From NCBI GenBank assembly GCA_905182995.1, contig CAJJDP010000003.1, positions 377,820 through 441,819 of the forward strand: a stretch of DNA of 64,000 nucleotides, read 5' to 3'. The translations under genes were made by a program, and so were the position numbers. The first letter of the stretch is position 1. Every line of letters starts with the position of its first letter. Positions 17,909 through 32,900 of the stretch are shown in pieces. This DNA is from Paramecium octaurelia. Lineage: Eukaryota; Ciliophora; Oligohymenophorea; Peniculida; Parameciidae. A model generated the notes under the pieces. The model had not been told where the DNA came from and did not search any database. It saw nothing but the letters and a program-made list of their open reading frames with translations.

Positions 17909-20900
17909 ATGTTGAATAGTAAGAGAGCGCGTTGGATGTTCCAAACAATTGCTGATTCATTTCGATTGAAGGATGGAAATTTGGTGCCGGTGAGATTTGT
18001 TGCCTTATTTGTTAGGAATTCTTAAAAGACAAGACTAAACTTGAAAAATTCTTAGAGGGAGAAGGTCCACCCAAGATAATTATATACTACCAGATTTAGG
18101 ATAACTAACAAACTGATGATATGAAGGAGAATCAAAACGAGCCTTCACTTTTTATTTAATCTGGAGATTAAGAAAAAATCAAAGAGAAAGCCCTATGGTT
18201 TTTAAGAATGTAAGTACACTCAAGCATTTTTCTTTATATCATCTTCCTTATATTTTAAAATTAAATCTTTATGAATTTTATTTAGGACTCCAGAGGGCAA
18301 GACCGCCGTGAATCTCAATGAGACATACGATAACTAAGTGATTTGGGGAGAAGTTTCACCCTAATCGATTTCCTAATTGCATACAGTGATGGAAAATGTG
18401 TACTACCCATTGATAATTAACATGATGGATGAGCGGGAATGGGGATAATGTGATGAAGAATCCTTAAAGGAATTCCATAATCACACCAAGAAATTTTCTT
18501 AGGAAGTATCAGAGGCAGTCAAATTAATGAGGCCAGGTTAAGAATTATTCAAATTCGATCCTGAAGAAGTATAGAAATACTCCAATTCAAATAATGAATA
18601 AGAAAAAAACCAATTTTATGAAAGAAAATTTGCCTAATGGATTGCAATCATTAATAACAAACTAGCTGAAGATTAAAATCCAAAGAAGGATAGTCCAGAT
18701 GCAGGCCCAGAAGTTGAGTTGAATTATTGGAAAACAAGAATGTAAGAAATTACTAATTGGTCTGAATAATTAAAGGGCAAAGACTTTGTCACTGTAAAAA
18801 CTACACTCCAAAGAAACAAATAACATGATAAATCAACTAATAGAGGAGAGGAGAACATCAATAAACTTATAATGGAATATAGCAGACTTGATCTTTTGCT
18901 TACTGACAAATTAAATGAAGCCAAGGACAATGTTAAGTATCTCTCAACCTTGGAAAAGTTCCTTGATCCTTTATATAAAGGAACTCCTCAATAAATTATT
19001 GATACATTACCAGCACTTATGAATGCTATTAAGATGATTCATACTATTGCTAGATTTTATAATACAAATGATAAAATGACTGGCTTGTTTGTCAAAATTA
19101 CTAATCAAATGATTAAGAACTGCAAAGAGAGAATACTAAATGGAGGAAAGAATCAAGACATCTGGAATAGAGATCCATCTGAATTAAATGAAGTTTTGAG
19201 ACAATGTATCTAACTCAATAGAGAATACAAGGATAGTTATAAAGAAACTAAGGAGAAAGTGGCTGATATGCCCAAAGGTAAAACATTCGATTTCCCAGAA
19301 ACACAGATATTTGGCAAATTTGATACTTTTGTCAGAAGATTGGTTAAACTAATTGACATCTTTTAAAATATCTAATAATTCTAGGCTTTGGCTAAACACA
19401 ACCTAGAAGGTATGGAATAATTGACTGCCAAATTTAATTAAATCATTAAGGATTTCAAAGCCAAAAATCATGATTTGTTAGACACAAACAGTAATAAATT
19501 TGATAGAGATTGGGTCGAATTCAATGTTGAAATATCCCATTTGGATATGTAATTACAATCATTCATTGATAATAATTTCAATAGACTGAGAACTATTGAG
19601 TATTCACTTAAATTATTGAAGAAATTTGAATAAACAATCAAGAGAGATCAATTGAAAAATTCATTGGTATCTAAATATAATACAATTTTACACAATTATG
19701 CAACAGAACTAGACAAGATATAACGTATATTCACTGATTAAAAGTCAAGTCCTCCTATTGTTAGAAATATACCACCTGAGGCTGGTAAGATCATTTGGGC
19801 AAGACATCTATTTTTAAAAATTACAGGACCTATTACTAAATTCCCTGAAAATGCTATTGACTAAGGAGAATTGAAGAAATATTATGGTGGATATAACACT
19901 TTGGGTAAATAATTGACAATCTACGAAATGTGGTATTATTAGAATTGGTCAAATGAAATTGAAAGAAGCAAGGCTGCATTATAAGCCACTTTGATTGTAA
20001 GACATGATGAAAACAAAAAATTATATGTTAACTTTGATGTTGAAATAATGCAATTAATTAGAGAAGCCAAAGTATTAGATAGATAAGGAATTGAAATACC
20101 CGAGAGTGCAAGAATCATTCTTTTGTAAGAGGATAAATTTAAGATGTATTACAATGAATTGCTTTATGTTCTGAAAGAATATGAAAGAATTATTTCAAAA
20201 ATAAAACCAATTTGCAAAACATTGATTGGTCCACATGTTGAAGATTTAGAGTTGAAATTGAGACCTGGTATGGTTACATTGACTTGGACTTCAATGAATA
20301 TTGATAGTTATTTATAGAGTGTTCATGCAGGATTGAATAAATTGGAATAATTGATTATCACAATAAATGATATCATTGAAAATAGAATTGAGAACAATTT
20401 GAAAAACATTAGTAAAGTATTGTTGGTGCATTTACCATAAGAGAGCAAGCCTTTGACTTTGGATCAATTTGTTAATTTGTAGGAAGAATACATAAAGACT
20501 AAAACAGATTATTTGATGAGTAAGAATTTGGAAGTCGAAAGAGCAGTTGATGATTTACTCTAAGTTATTAGAGAATATAAATTAGATCCACATGTTGAAT
20601 ATGCTGATCCTACAGAAACCATCAGAATCAAGAGATATTATTTCTGGTATTTGTATTAAGCATTACTTAATTCAACATAAAACTCACTTAATGCCATGAA
20701 ATACAGAGTCTGTGGTAAGAAAGGACCAGGATAATCAAGCACTTAAAATTTAAAACCATTCTTTGAAGTTGATGTTCAATTATTCAATAATCAAGTAAGA
20801 TTGAATCCAAGTTTGGATGAAATATAGAAAGCAATCAATAGAGCAGCCACTGCAGTTTTGAGGTGTTCTAAGAATCTTTATAGTTGGAATCTATAGTAAA

Positions 20901-23900
20901 AGGAAAGCAAAGGATCATTTTATGAGATGATTGCTCAAGATAAGGAAATTGTAAAAGTCATTTTGTTATTGACTGGTTCAATTTAAGGTACAAGAAACAA
21001 GGTTCATGATTTCTTATCATCATTCAAGAAGTTCTCATGGTTGTGGACTGAAAACATTTAAGATAACATTAATAGTTTCAGTAAGAAGAATCCAACTTTG
21101 CAAGATTATGAAGATGCCTTGAAGAAGTTCACATCAATTGAAGAAGAAATCGATAAAATTGAAGCATCCCATAAAATTGGAGCCATGGAATTGAAGACAG
21201 GAAACCTTTGTAGTGGATTGAAGGTACATGCAAAGGATTGGAAAAATTTCTATTGCTAAGATCTTCATAAAAGAGCAAGATAATTATTGGACTAATTGAC
21301 TGATTTGACTAATTAATATTCAACCAAATTATCTAAGGAAGTTAAGGATATTGATTCTTTAGGGTATGTTATGGAGTGTTTAGAAGACATTCGTAAGATT
21401 CAAGCAGAAATTGATTTGAAATTTAATCCAGTTTAAGATATGTATGCTCTTTTGGATATCTATTTGCCAGGTGGTATTTCTGATAAGGATGAAATGGATC
21501 AAAGATCTATGTTAAGAAGAAATTGGGATCAATTGATTAGTTAGGCTGAAATCAAAGGAAAAGAATTACAATAGAAATAAAAGAATTATCTCAAATAATT
21601 GAAGAAGTCAATTAAAGAATTTATTTAAGAAGTCAATGATTTCCGTAAGGATTATGAATTGAATGGACCCATGGTGGAAAATATTGCACCAAAGGAAGCA
21701 ATGGAAAGATTACGTAGATTTGAGGATGAATTTTCAGTGAAATAGAAATTCTATTAAATTAATAGGAAGGGTGAAGATTTGTTTGGTCTGTAAAATTAAT
21801 CTTATCCTGCTCTTAAAAAGACTTAGGATGAATTAGCAAACTTGAAGAAATTGTATTCCTTATTTTCAGATGTTATTGATACAATTAATAAATGGAAAGA
21901 AGAATCTTGGGCTGATGTTTCAGTAGAATCATTGAATTAAATGGAAGAAAATTTCACAAAATACACTGCTTAATGTGGTACATTACCAAGAGACTTAAGA
22001 GAATGGTAAGCCTATAAAGAATTGAAATTAGAATTAGATAATTTGAATAAGATTTTGCCAATCATCAAGGAATTGAAGAAGCCATCCATTAAACCAAGAC
22101 ATTGGATGAAGATTGTTGAAACAACAGGAAAGTAATTGAACTATGAAAATCCAGACAACTTCTTCATTTCTGATATCATAAATTGTGAATTGTTGGCTCA
22201 TGAAGATGATATTGTAGATATCACAGATTCAGCAGATAAATAAATTAAGATTGAAACAAGTTTGAAAGATATTGTAGACAGATGGTCTACACAAGAATTC
22301 AAATTCTCAATTTGGGGTAAAAGAGAAGTGCCATGTATGCTTAATGGTTTAAGCGTGTAAGAAATTACTGAAACTTTGGAAGAGGATCAAATGACCTTAT
22401 CTTCATTGAATGCCCAAAGATATGTAGCACCATTCAAAGTTGAAGTTGAAATCAAAATCAGAGAATTCTCAGATGTCTCAGAAACATTGGATATGTGGAT
22501 TAAAGTTTAAAAGTTATGGACTGCATTGGAACCAGTATTCACAGGTGGTGATATTGCTAGATAAATGCCATTATAAGCTAAATAATTTGCAGCTATTGAT
22601 AAGAATTGGATGAAAATCATGGAAAAAGCATTTGAAAGCAAAAAAGTTATTATCAGTTGTTAAAATGATATGTTAAAAGACTTCTTACCAGATTTGTAAA
22701 AGAAATTAGAAGATTGCCAAAAGATGTTGGAAGCCTATTTGGAAGGTAAAAGAAAGAAGTTCCCAAGATTTTACTTTGTGGCCAATCAAGATTTATTAAA
22801 GATTCTATCTCAAGGAAGTGATCCAAAGAGTATTTAGGAAGATTTTGAAAAATTGTTTGATGCCATTACTAAAGTCACATTTGGAAAGAACACTGAAAAG
22901 AAAGGATCAACTGAATTAGTGATCCAATAAATTATGTAAAGTGCAGGAAAAGATGAAGAAATTGTAGATTTGAATTAAAATGTTAAATGTGAGGGTAATA
23001 TTGAAGGTTGGTTAAAGACCTTAGAATTACAAATGTAATCTACACTAAGAGATATTACAAGAACAGCTTGCAGTGCTTGTTTCACTATGTCATTAAAGGA
23101 TTTCTGTAAGGCTTATTGTTCCTAAATTGCCTTGTTGGGTATTCAAGTCATTTGGACTCAAAAGATCACAGAAGCCTTGGAAAAGACAGGAAGATAAGAA
23201 AATAAGAATATCATGGAAACAAAGAGAGCTGAAATTAGAGATATGATGGCTGTATTGTCAGCCATGTGTTTGGAAGGATACAAAAGTAATTTAGAAAGAA
23301 CAAGAGTAGAAACTTTGGTCACAATTCACGTCCATTAAAGAGATATTGCTTAAGAATTGAAATGCAAAGACATTAATGATTTTGATTGGTAAAAGTAAAC
23401 TCGTCTTTATTGGAAACAAGATCCAGACACTTGTATTATTTCAATTACAGATTGGGATCAAGGATATGCCTACGAATTTTTGGGATCTAAGGAAAGATTG
23501 TGTATTACTCCATTGACAGATAGATGTTACATCACATTGGCTTAAGCTATGTCTATGTATTACGGTGGAGCTCCTGCTGGACCAGCTGGTACAGGTAAAA
23601 CTGAAACTGTTAAGGATTTGGGTAGAACATTGGGAGTCTTTGTCGTTGTCACAAATTGTTCAGATTAACACAGATACAGAGATATGGCTAAGATTTTCAA
23701 GGGATTATGTTAATCAGGTTTATGGGGTTGTTTCGACGAATTCAATAGAATTGATTTGGAGGTGCTTTCTGTCGTGGCTATGTAAGTAGAAGCTATTACG
23801 ACTGCAAAGAAATAACATCTTAAAGAATTTATGTTCCCTGAAGAAGTTGCTCCCATTGAATTGCAATAACAAGTTGGATACTTTATTACTATGAATCCAG

Positions 23901-26900
23901 GATATGCTGGTAGATAAGAATTACCAGAGAACTTAAAAGCCTTATTTAGAGGAGTGTCTATGATGGTTCCAGATAGAGAAATTATTATTAAAGTCAAGTT
24001 GGCTTCTGTTGGTTATAACTCAATTGATGCCTTAGCCAAAAAGTTCAATGTTTTATATCGTTTATGTGAAGAACAACTTTCAAAATAAAGACATTATGAT
24101 TTTGGTTTACGTAACATCTTATCAGTGCTAAGAACAGCTGGTAATACTAAAAGAGAAGAACTTAAATCTGACGAAGAAATGCTTTTAATGAGATCCTTAA
24201 GAGATATGAATTTGAGTAAGTTGGTGGCTGATGATATTGCTTTGTTCAATGGATTGTTACAAGATATCTTCCCTAAATAAAGTGATATTAAAAAGAAGGA
24301 ATATCCAGATGTTGAAAAAATGATACCATAAGTCATCCAAAGAAAAGGAGGTTTAATCAACAATGATAAATTCTAATTGAAGATCATTTAATTATATGAA
24401 ACAGCTTTGGTTAGACATGGTTTTATGTTAGTGGGACCATCAGGCAGTGGTAAGACCACAATTATGTCTGTATTGACAGATTCATTGACTGATTTGGGAC
24501 TTCCTCACAGAATTACAAGACTTAATCCTAAGGCCATTACAGCTTAAGAAATGTATGGTGTCAAGAGTGAAATTTCAGATGATTGGATTCCAGGTATTTT
24601 CAGTACAATTTGGTAGAAATCAAATAGCAGAAACAACAAACATACTACTTGGATTACTTGTGATGGTCCAGTGGATGCTATTTGGATTGAAAATTTGAAT
24701 ACAGTGTTGGATGACAATAAGATTCTTACTCTAGCCAATGGTTAACGTATTCCAATGACAGAAAATTGTAAATTGGTATTTGAAGTTGAAAATCTGAATA
24801 ATGCTTCACCAGCAACAGTCAGTAGATGTGGATAAGTTTATATTTCACCAACAGATTTAGGATATGAACCAGTATGGAAAGGATGGATTCTATAAAGAAA
24901 ATTGGATGCAAGAGTAGATGAATCAGAAAAGTTGAATGTTTTACTCAACAAATACTTCAACACTCATCTTATTTTAGAAACAATAGACAAGACATGCAAG
25001 AATCCTGTTATGGACATCTCTTATGTATTAAAGGTATATCAAACCTTAAATCTTCTGAATGGTATTTTGAGACCATTAGTAAATGCTAATAAAACATTGA
25101 CTGAATAAGATTATGAAAAAGTAGTTGTCTTTGCTATGACTTGGGGAGTAGGTGGCATCTATGAAGTGCAAGATAGAATCTTATTCCATGAATTCTTAGC
25201 CTAAAAAGGAGCCCCAATCCCATACAAAGCTAAGGATGGTGAAACAGTCTTCGATTACTATATCTACTTAGATGAAAGAGGTACTTGTGAATGGAAACTC
25301 ATATCACCAGAAGAATGGAAGGCCCCAGATAAATTCTAATTCTCACAATTACTCATGCCCACTGTAGATTCATTCAGAGCTGAAATGATCTTATCATACA
25401 TTCTTAATCAACCAAAGGCATCACCATAACCACCTGTCAGTTGCAGTTATGTTATCTTAGTCGGAGGTAGTGGTACAGCCAAAACATCAAGTGTACTTAT
25501 GTATGCCAACAAATTCAACAAAGAAAAGATGCTGTTCAAGAGAATCAACTTTTCATCTGCTACTCTACCTAGTCACTTCTAAGCTGCCATTGAAGCTGAA
25601 TGTGATTTCAAAATAGGTAAAGATTTTGCTCCTCCTCAAAATAAAAACATGACTGTATTCATTGATGATCTTTCAATGCCTTTTGTAAATAAGTGGGGAG
25701 ATTAAGTCACATTGGAAATAGTTAGACAACTGATCGATTAGGGTGGTTTCTATATGTTAGACAAAGCCTAAAGAGGTAATTTCAGAGGTATCAAGAACCT
25801 TACATACATCGGAGCTATGTAACATCCAGGAGGTGGTAGAAATGATATTCCCAACAGATTGAAGAGACAAGCAGTCATTTTCAATATGATTTTGCCACTC
25901 TCAGTTGAAGGCATTTATGGTCCAATCATCAAACATTAATTCAAGGCTAAATATTTCTCCGCTGATGTCAATAGAGCTATTGATACATTAACTGGTGCAA
26001 CCATTTAAATTTGGAATAAGGTCAAAGCAACTATGTTACCAACACCTGCTAAATTCCATTACGTGTTCAACATGAGAGATTTATCTCGTGTCTTCAAGGG
26101 TATCCTATCAGTCAGAAAGGAAACAATAAACACTGCTGCTTAAGTTGGACCCATGAAATCTGATGTATTTTTAGTTGGATTATGGATGCATGAATGTGAA
26201 AGAGTCTTTGTCGATAAAATGACTAATCAAAAAGATAAGGATCAAGTATGTAATTACATTAAGGATATTGCTTTGGATCTCTATAATCATCTAGATAGTG
26301 AAATCTAGGATAAATTCAGCAAGGAGAAGTTATTCTTAATGTGTGATTTCTTGAAGGAAGACATAAAGAATGAGGATGGATTAGTTGAAGTTGAAGCTGA
26401 AAAGATTTATGAGGGAGTTAACTCTATTGATAGATTAAGATTAAGATGTAACACACTTTTACAAGATTATAATGATAAATATCCAGCAAAGAAGATGAGT
26501 CTAGTGCTTTTCGATGATGCTATCAAACATTTGTTGCGTATTTCAAGATTGATTAAATAACCAAGATCAAATGCTTTATTAGTAGGAGTTGGTGGTTCAG
26601 GTAAATAATCTTTGACAAGATTGGCTGCTGATATCTTGAAGAATGTGTGCTATTAAATTATTTTGACTAAAAATTTCAGTGAAAAAGACTTGAAAGAAGA
26701 AATTAAGAAATTGTTTGATTGGGCTGGCCATCTTGGTAAATAGGTTACATTCATCTTGACAGATAGTGAAGTGAAGAAGGAAGAATTCTTAGAATATATC
26801 AATATGATCTTATCAACAGGAGAAGTGGCTGGTTTATTGGCTAAGGATGAAAAGGAAGTTTGGTTGGCAGATGTTAGAAATGATTATGTCAAAGAGAAAT

Positions 26901-29900
26901 AATTGGGTAATATTGATCCTCCTTAGAGTGACTTGTATGCCTATTTGGTTGATAGAATAAGAGATAATTTGCACATTATTTTGTGCTTCTCACCAGTAGG
27001 TTAGAAATTCAGAGAACATGACTGTATTCATTGATGATCTTTCAATGCCTTTTGTAAATAAGTGGGGAGATTAAGTCACATTGGAAATAGTTAGACAACT
27101 GATCGATTAGGGTGGTTTCTATATGTTAGACAAAGCCTAAAGAGGTAATTTCAGAGGTATCAAGAACCTTACATACATCGGAGCTATGTAACATCCAGGA
27201 GGTGGTAGAAATGATATTCCCAACAGATTGAAGAGACAAGCAGTCATTTTCAATATGATTTTGCCACTCTCAGTTGAAGGCATTTATGGTCCAATCATCA
27301 AACATTAATTCAAGGCTAAATACTTCTCCGCTGATGTCAATAGAGCTATTGATACATTAACTGGTGCAACCATTTAAATTTGGAATAAGGTCAAAGCAAC
27401 TATGTTACCAACACCTGCTAAATTCCATTACGTGTTCAACATGAGAGATTTATCTCGTGTCTTCAAGGGTATCCTATCAGTCAGAAAGGAAACAATAAAC
27501 ACTGCTGCTTAAGTTGGACCCATGAAATCTGATGTATTTTTAGTTGGATTATGGATGCATGAATGTGAAAGAGTCTTTGTCGATAAAATGACTAATCAAA
27601 AAGATAAGGATCAAGTATGTAATTACATTAAGGATATTGCTTTGGATCTCTATAATCATCTAGATAGTGAAATCTAGGATAAATTCAGCAAGGAGAAGTT
27701 ATTCTTAATGTGTGATTTCTTGAAGGAAGACATAAAGAATGAGGATGGATTAGTTGAAGTTGAAGCTGAAAAGATTTATGAGGGAGTTAACTCTATTGAT
27801 AGATTAAGATTAAGATGTAACACACTTTTACAAGATTATAATGATAAATATCCAGCAAAGAAGATGAGTCTAGTGCTTTTCGATGATGCTATCAAACATT
27901 TGTTGCGTATTTCAAGATTGATTAAATAACCAAGATCAAATGCTTTATTAGTAGGAGTTGGTGGTTCAGGTAAATAATCTTTGACAAGATTGGCTGCTGA
28001 TATCTTGAAGAATGTGTGCTATTAAATTATTTTGACTAAAAATTTCAGTGAAAAAGACTTGAAAGAAGAAATTAAGAAGTTGTTTGATTGGGCTGGCCAT
28101 CTTGGTAAATAGGTTACATTCATCTTGACAGATAGTGAAGTGAAGAAGGAAGAATTCTTAGAATATATCAATATGATCTTATCAACAGGAGAAGTGGCTG
28201 GTTTATTGGCTAAGGATGAAAAGGAAGTTTGGTTGGCAGATGTTAGAAATGATTATGTCAAAGAGAAATAATTGGGTAATATTGATCCTCCTTAGAGTGA
28301 CTTGTATGCCTATTTGGTTGATAGAATAAGAGATAATTTGCACATTATTTTGTGCTTCTCACCAGTAGGTTAGAAATTCAGAGATAGATCTCGTAAATTC
28401 CCAGCCTTGTTCAATGAATGTACAATCGATTGGTTCTTGCCATGGCCTGAAGCTGCTTTGGTTAGTGTTGCTGAAACATTCATCAAGAATTTCAAAGAAT
28501 TAGATACAACTAATGATATCAAAGAAGAATTGATGAAACATATGGGTAATGTTCATATTATGGTTAACTCTGTTTGTGAGCTTTATTTCCAAAAGATGAG
28601 AAGACAAGTCTATGTTACACCAAAGAGTTATCTTTCTTATTTGAATTCTTATAAGGAATTGTATTTGAAAAAATACGCTGAATTAGATCTTCAAGAGAAT
28701 TCATACAAGATTGGTTTGAATAAGATCAATGAGGCAGCTAAATAAATAGAAAAGATGGGTGTTGCTTTGAGGGAAGAAGAGGCTTAATTGAAGGAAGCAT
28801 CTGAGAAGACTGAAAAGTTATTAGAAGATTTGGAGAAAGAAAGCAAGAAGGCCAATTAAAAGAATGATGAAGTCGAGGCCACCACTGCTTAATGTATGAA
28901 ATAAGCATAGATGATTGCCAGTGAGAAATAGGCTGCTGAGAAGGATTTGGCTGCTGCTATGCCTGCACTTNAGTCTTCGATTACTATATCTACTTAGATG
29001 AAAGAGGTACTTGTGAATGGAAACTCATATCACCAGAAGAATGGAAGGCCCCAGATAAATTCTAATTCTCACAATTACTCATGCCCACTGTAGATTCATT
29101 CAGAGCTGAAATGATCTTATCATACATTCTTAATCAACCAAAGGCATCACCATAACCACCTGTCAGTTGCAGTTATGTTATCTTAGTCGGAGGTAGTGGT
29201 ACAGCCAAAACATCAAGTGTTCTTATGTATGCCAACAAATTCAACAAAGAAAAGATGTTGTTCAAGAGAATCAACTTTTCATCTGCTACTCTACCTAGTC
29301 ACTTCTAAGCTGCCATTGAAGCTGAATGTGATTTCAAAATAGGTAAAGATTTTGCTCCTCCTCAAAATAAAAACATGACTGTATTCATTGATGATCTTTC
29401 AATGCCTTTTGTAAATAAGTGGGGAGATTAAGTCACATTGGAAATAGTTAGACAACTGATCGATTAGGGTGGTTTCTATATGTTAGACAAAGCCTAAAGA
29501 GGTAATTTCAGAGGTATCAAGAACCTTACATACATCGGAGCTATGTAACATCCAGGAGGTGGTAGAAATGATATTCCCAACAGATTGAAGAGACAAGCAG
29601 TCATTTTCAATATGATTTTGCCACTCTCAGTTGAAGGCATTTATGGTCCAATCATCAAACATTAATTCAAGGCTAAATATTTCTCCGCTGATGTCAATAG
29701 AGCTATTGATACATTAACTGGTGCAACCATTTAAATTTGGAATAAGGTCAAAGCAACTATGTTACCAACACCTGCTAAATTCCATTACGTGTTCAACATG
29801 AGAGATTTATCTCGTGTCTTCAAGGGTATCCTATCAGTCAGAAAGGAAACAATAAACACTGCTGCTTAAGTTGGACCCATGAAATCTGATGTATTTTTAG

Positions 29901-32900
29901 TTGGATTATGGATGCATGAATGTGAAAGAGTCTTTGTCGATAAAATGACTAATCAAAAAGATAAGGATCAAGTATGTAATTACATTAAGGATATTGCTTT
30001 GGATCTCTATAATCATCTAGATAGTGAAATCTAGGATAAATTCAGCAAGGAGAAGTTATTCTTAATGTGTGATTTCTTGAAGGAAGACATAAAGAATGAG
30101 GATGGATTAGTTGAAGTTGAAGCTGAAAAGATTTATGAGGGAGTTAACTCTATTGATAGATTAAGATTAAGATGTAACACACTTTTACAAGATTATAATG
30201 ATAAATATCCAGCAAAGAAGATGAGTCTAGTGCTTTTCGATGATGCTATCAAACATTTGTTGCGTATTTCAAGATTGATTAAATAACCAAGATCAAATGC
30301 TTTATTAGTAGGAGTTGGTGGTTCAGGTAAATAATCTTTGACAAGATTGGCTGCTGATATCTTGAAGAATGTGTGCTATTAAATTATTTTGACTAAAAAT
30401 TTCAGTGAAAAAGACTTGAAAGAAGAAATTAAGAAATTGTTTGATTGGGCTGGCCATCTTGGTAAATAGGTTACATTCATCTTGACAGATAGTGAAGTAA
30501 AGAAGGAAGAATTCTTAGAATATATCAATATGATCTTATCAACAGGAGAAGTGGCTGGTTTATTGGCTAAGGATGAAAAGGAAGTTTGGTTGGCAGATGT
30601 TAGAAATGATTATGTCAAAGAGAAATAATTGGGTAATATTGATCCTCCTTAGAGTGACTTGTATGCCTATTTGGTTGATAGAATAAGAGATAATTTGCAC
30701 ATTATTTTGTGCTTCTCACCAGTAGGTTAGAAATTCAGAGATAGATCTCGTAAATTCCCAGCCTTGTTCAATGAATGTACAATCGATTGGTTCTTGCCAT
30801 GGCCTGAAGCTGCTTTGGTTAGTGTTGCTGAAACATTCATCAAGAATTTCAAAGAATTAGATACAACTAATGATATCAAAGAAGAATTGATGAAACATAT
30901 GGGTAATGTTCATATTATGGTTAACTCTGTTTGTGAGCTTTATTTCCAAAAGATGAGAAGACAAGTCTATGTTACACCAAAGAGTTATCTTTCTTATTTG
31001 AATTCTTATAAGGAATTGTATTTGAAAAAATACGCTGAATTAGATCTTCAAGAGAATTCATACAAGATTGGTTTGAATAAGATCAATGAGGCAGCTAAAT
31101 AAATAGAAAAGATGGGTGTTGCTTTGAGGGAAGAAGAGGCTTAATTGAAGGAAGCATCTGAGAAGACTGAAAAGTTATTAGAAGATTTGGAGAAAGAAAG
31201 CAAGAAGGCCAATTAAAAGAATGATGAAGTCGAGGCCACCACTGCTTAATGTATGAAATAAGCATAGATGATTGCCAGTGAGAAATAGGCTGCTGAGAAG
31301 GATTTGGCTGCTGCTATGCCTGCACTTTTAAGAGCCTAAGAAGCCGTCGATTCTTTAGATAAGAAGGATATTGATGAAATGAAGGCCATGAAAACCTTGA
31401 TGGACATTATGAAAGCCATTATAGATTCCATTGTTGTTTATTTCATGGGTAAGTTATTGCCAGTCCAATCATTCTAAGTGAAAATCAGTAAGATAGATTA
31501 TACATTTTTGAAGGATTCATTTGATGAAGGTGGTAAATCAGTTCTTTTTGATATGAACTTCTTAAACAAATTGAAGGGATTTGAGAAAGATGGTATTAAT
31601 GAAGAAACCATCGAATTATTGTAACCTTACATGTCATAGGAATGGTTTAGTGAAGAAAAGGCTTAGAGTGCTTCAAAGGCTGCTTAAGGTCTATTGAAGT
31701 GGGTTAAGGCCATTTATGAATATCATGAGAAATCAAAGATCGTTAAACCCAAGAAAGTCTATTTGTAAATTTAAGAAGGTCGTCTTGAAATGGCAAGAAA
31801 AGAATTGGCAAAGGCTGAGAAAGATTTAAATGAAATCAAGGAATATTTGGCTAAACTGAAGGAGACATTCAACAAATAAATGGAAGAGAAATCATTTTTG
31901 GAACAAAAATCAAATAAAACTAAAAAGAGAATTACTACAGCTAGATAATTGATTGAATCACTTTCAGATGAAAAGACTAGATGGGGATAAGGAGCCACAG
32001 AGATAGCTGATCAGAAACGTAAATTAATTGGTAATTGTTCATTGGCTACATCATTTATTTCTTATTGTGGTCCATTCAATGCAGAATATAGATAGTTATT
32101 GGCAGGTGACTATTTCGTAAATGATCAAAAGAGGAGAGGTGTTCCAGTTACACCAGGATTGAATTTGACATAATTCTTAGTCGATGATGCCACAGTAGGA
32201 GAATGGAACTTATAAGGATTACCTAAAGACGAATTGTCCATTCAAAATGGTATCATGGTTACAAATTCAACCAGATATCCATTGTTAATTGATCCATAGG
32301 GATAAGGTAATTTCTGGATCAGATAGAAGTATGCTGACAAAATTGAACCCTTCAGATGTATTACTACATTGAATCATCCTAAATTCAAAGATAACTTCTT
32401 AAAACCATGTATGTAAGATGGATTATGTTTGATTATTGAAAATATCGAAAATGAAGTAGATCCCATGTTAGATCCAGTGCTTGAGAAGTAAATCTAAGTC
32501 AAAGCCAAGAAGAATAAGTATATTGAAGTTGGAGGTACTCAAATGGACTTTGATGATGGATTTAAATTGTTTATGTTTTGTAGATTAGCCAATCCTACAT
32601 TCTCTCCAGAATTATCAGCCAAGACAACCATTATTGACTTTACTGTTACTCAAGGTGGTTTAGAATAATAATTGTTGGGTAAGGTCATCAGTAAGGAGTA
32701 AAAGGCCTTGGAAGATTCTCTCAATTAATTATTGGCAGATGTCAACTAAAATAAGAAGGATCTATAAAGATTAGATAAGAATTTATTAGAAAGATTGACT
32801 CAATCTTCTGGTAATCTTTTGGAAGATGAGGGTTTGATTGAAGTGTTGGGAAGCACTAAGACTTAAGCCAAGGAAGTTTCTGTTAAATTGTTGGATGCTG

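Noticed and set aside
24094-24363. Minus-strand ORFs inside the dynein gene
   Set aside because: Antisense shadows of a highly constrained motor-domain exon on the plus strand.
27708-30286. Three identical ORFs starting [11 protein letters not shown] as separate genes
   Set aside because: They are the same internal piece of one dynein heavy chain repeated by over-assembly, beginning at an internal Met after an in-frame Gln-coding TAA.
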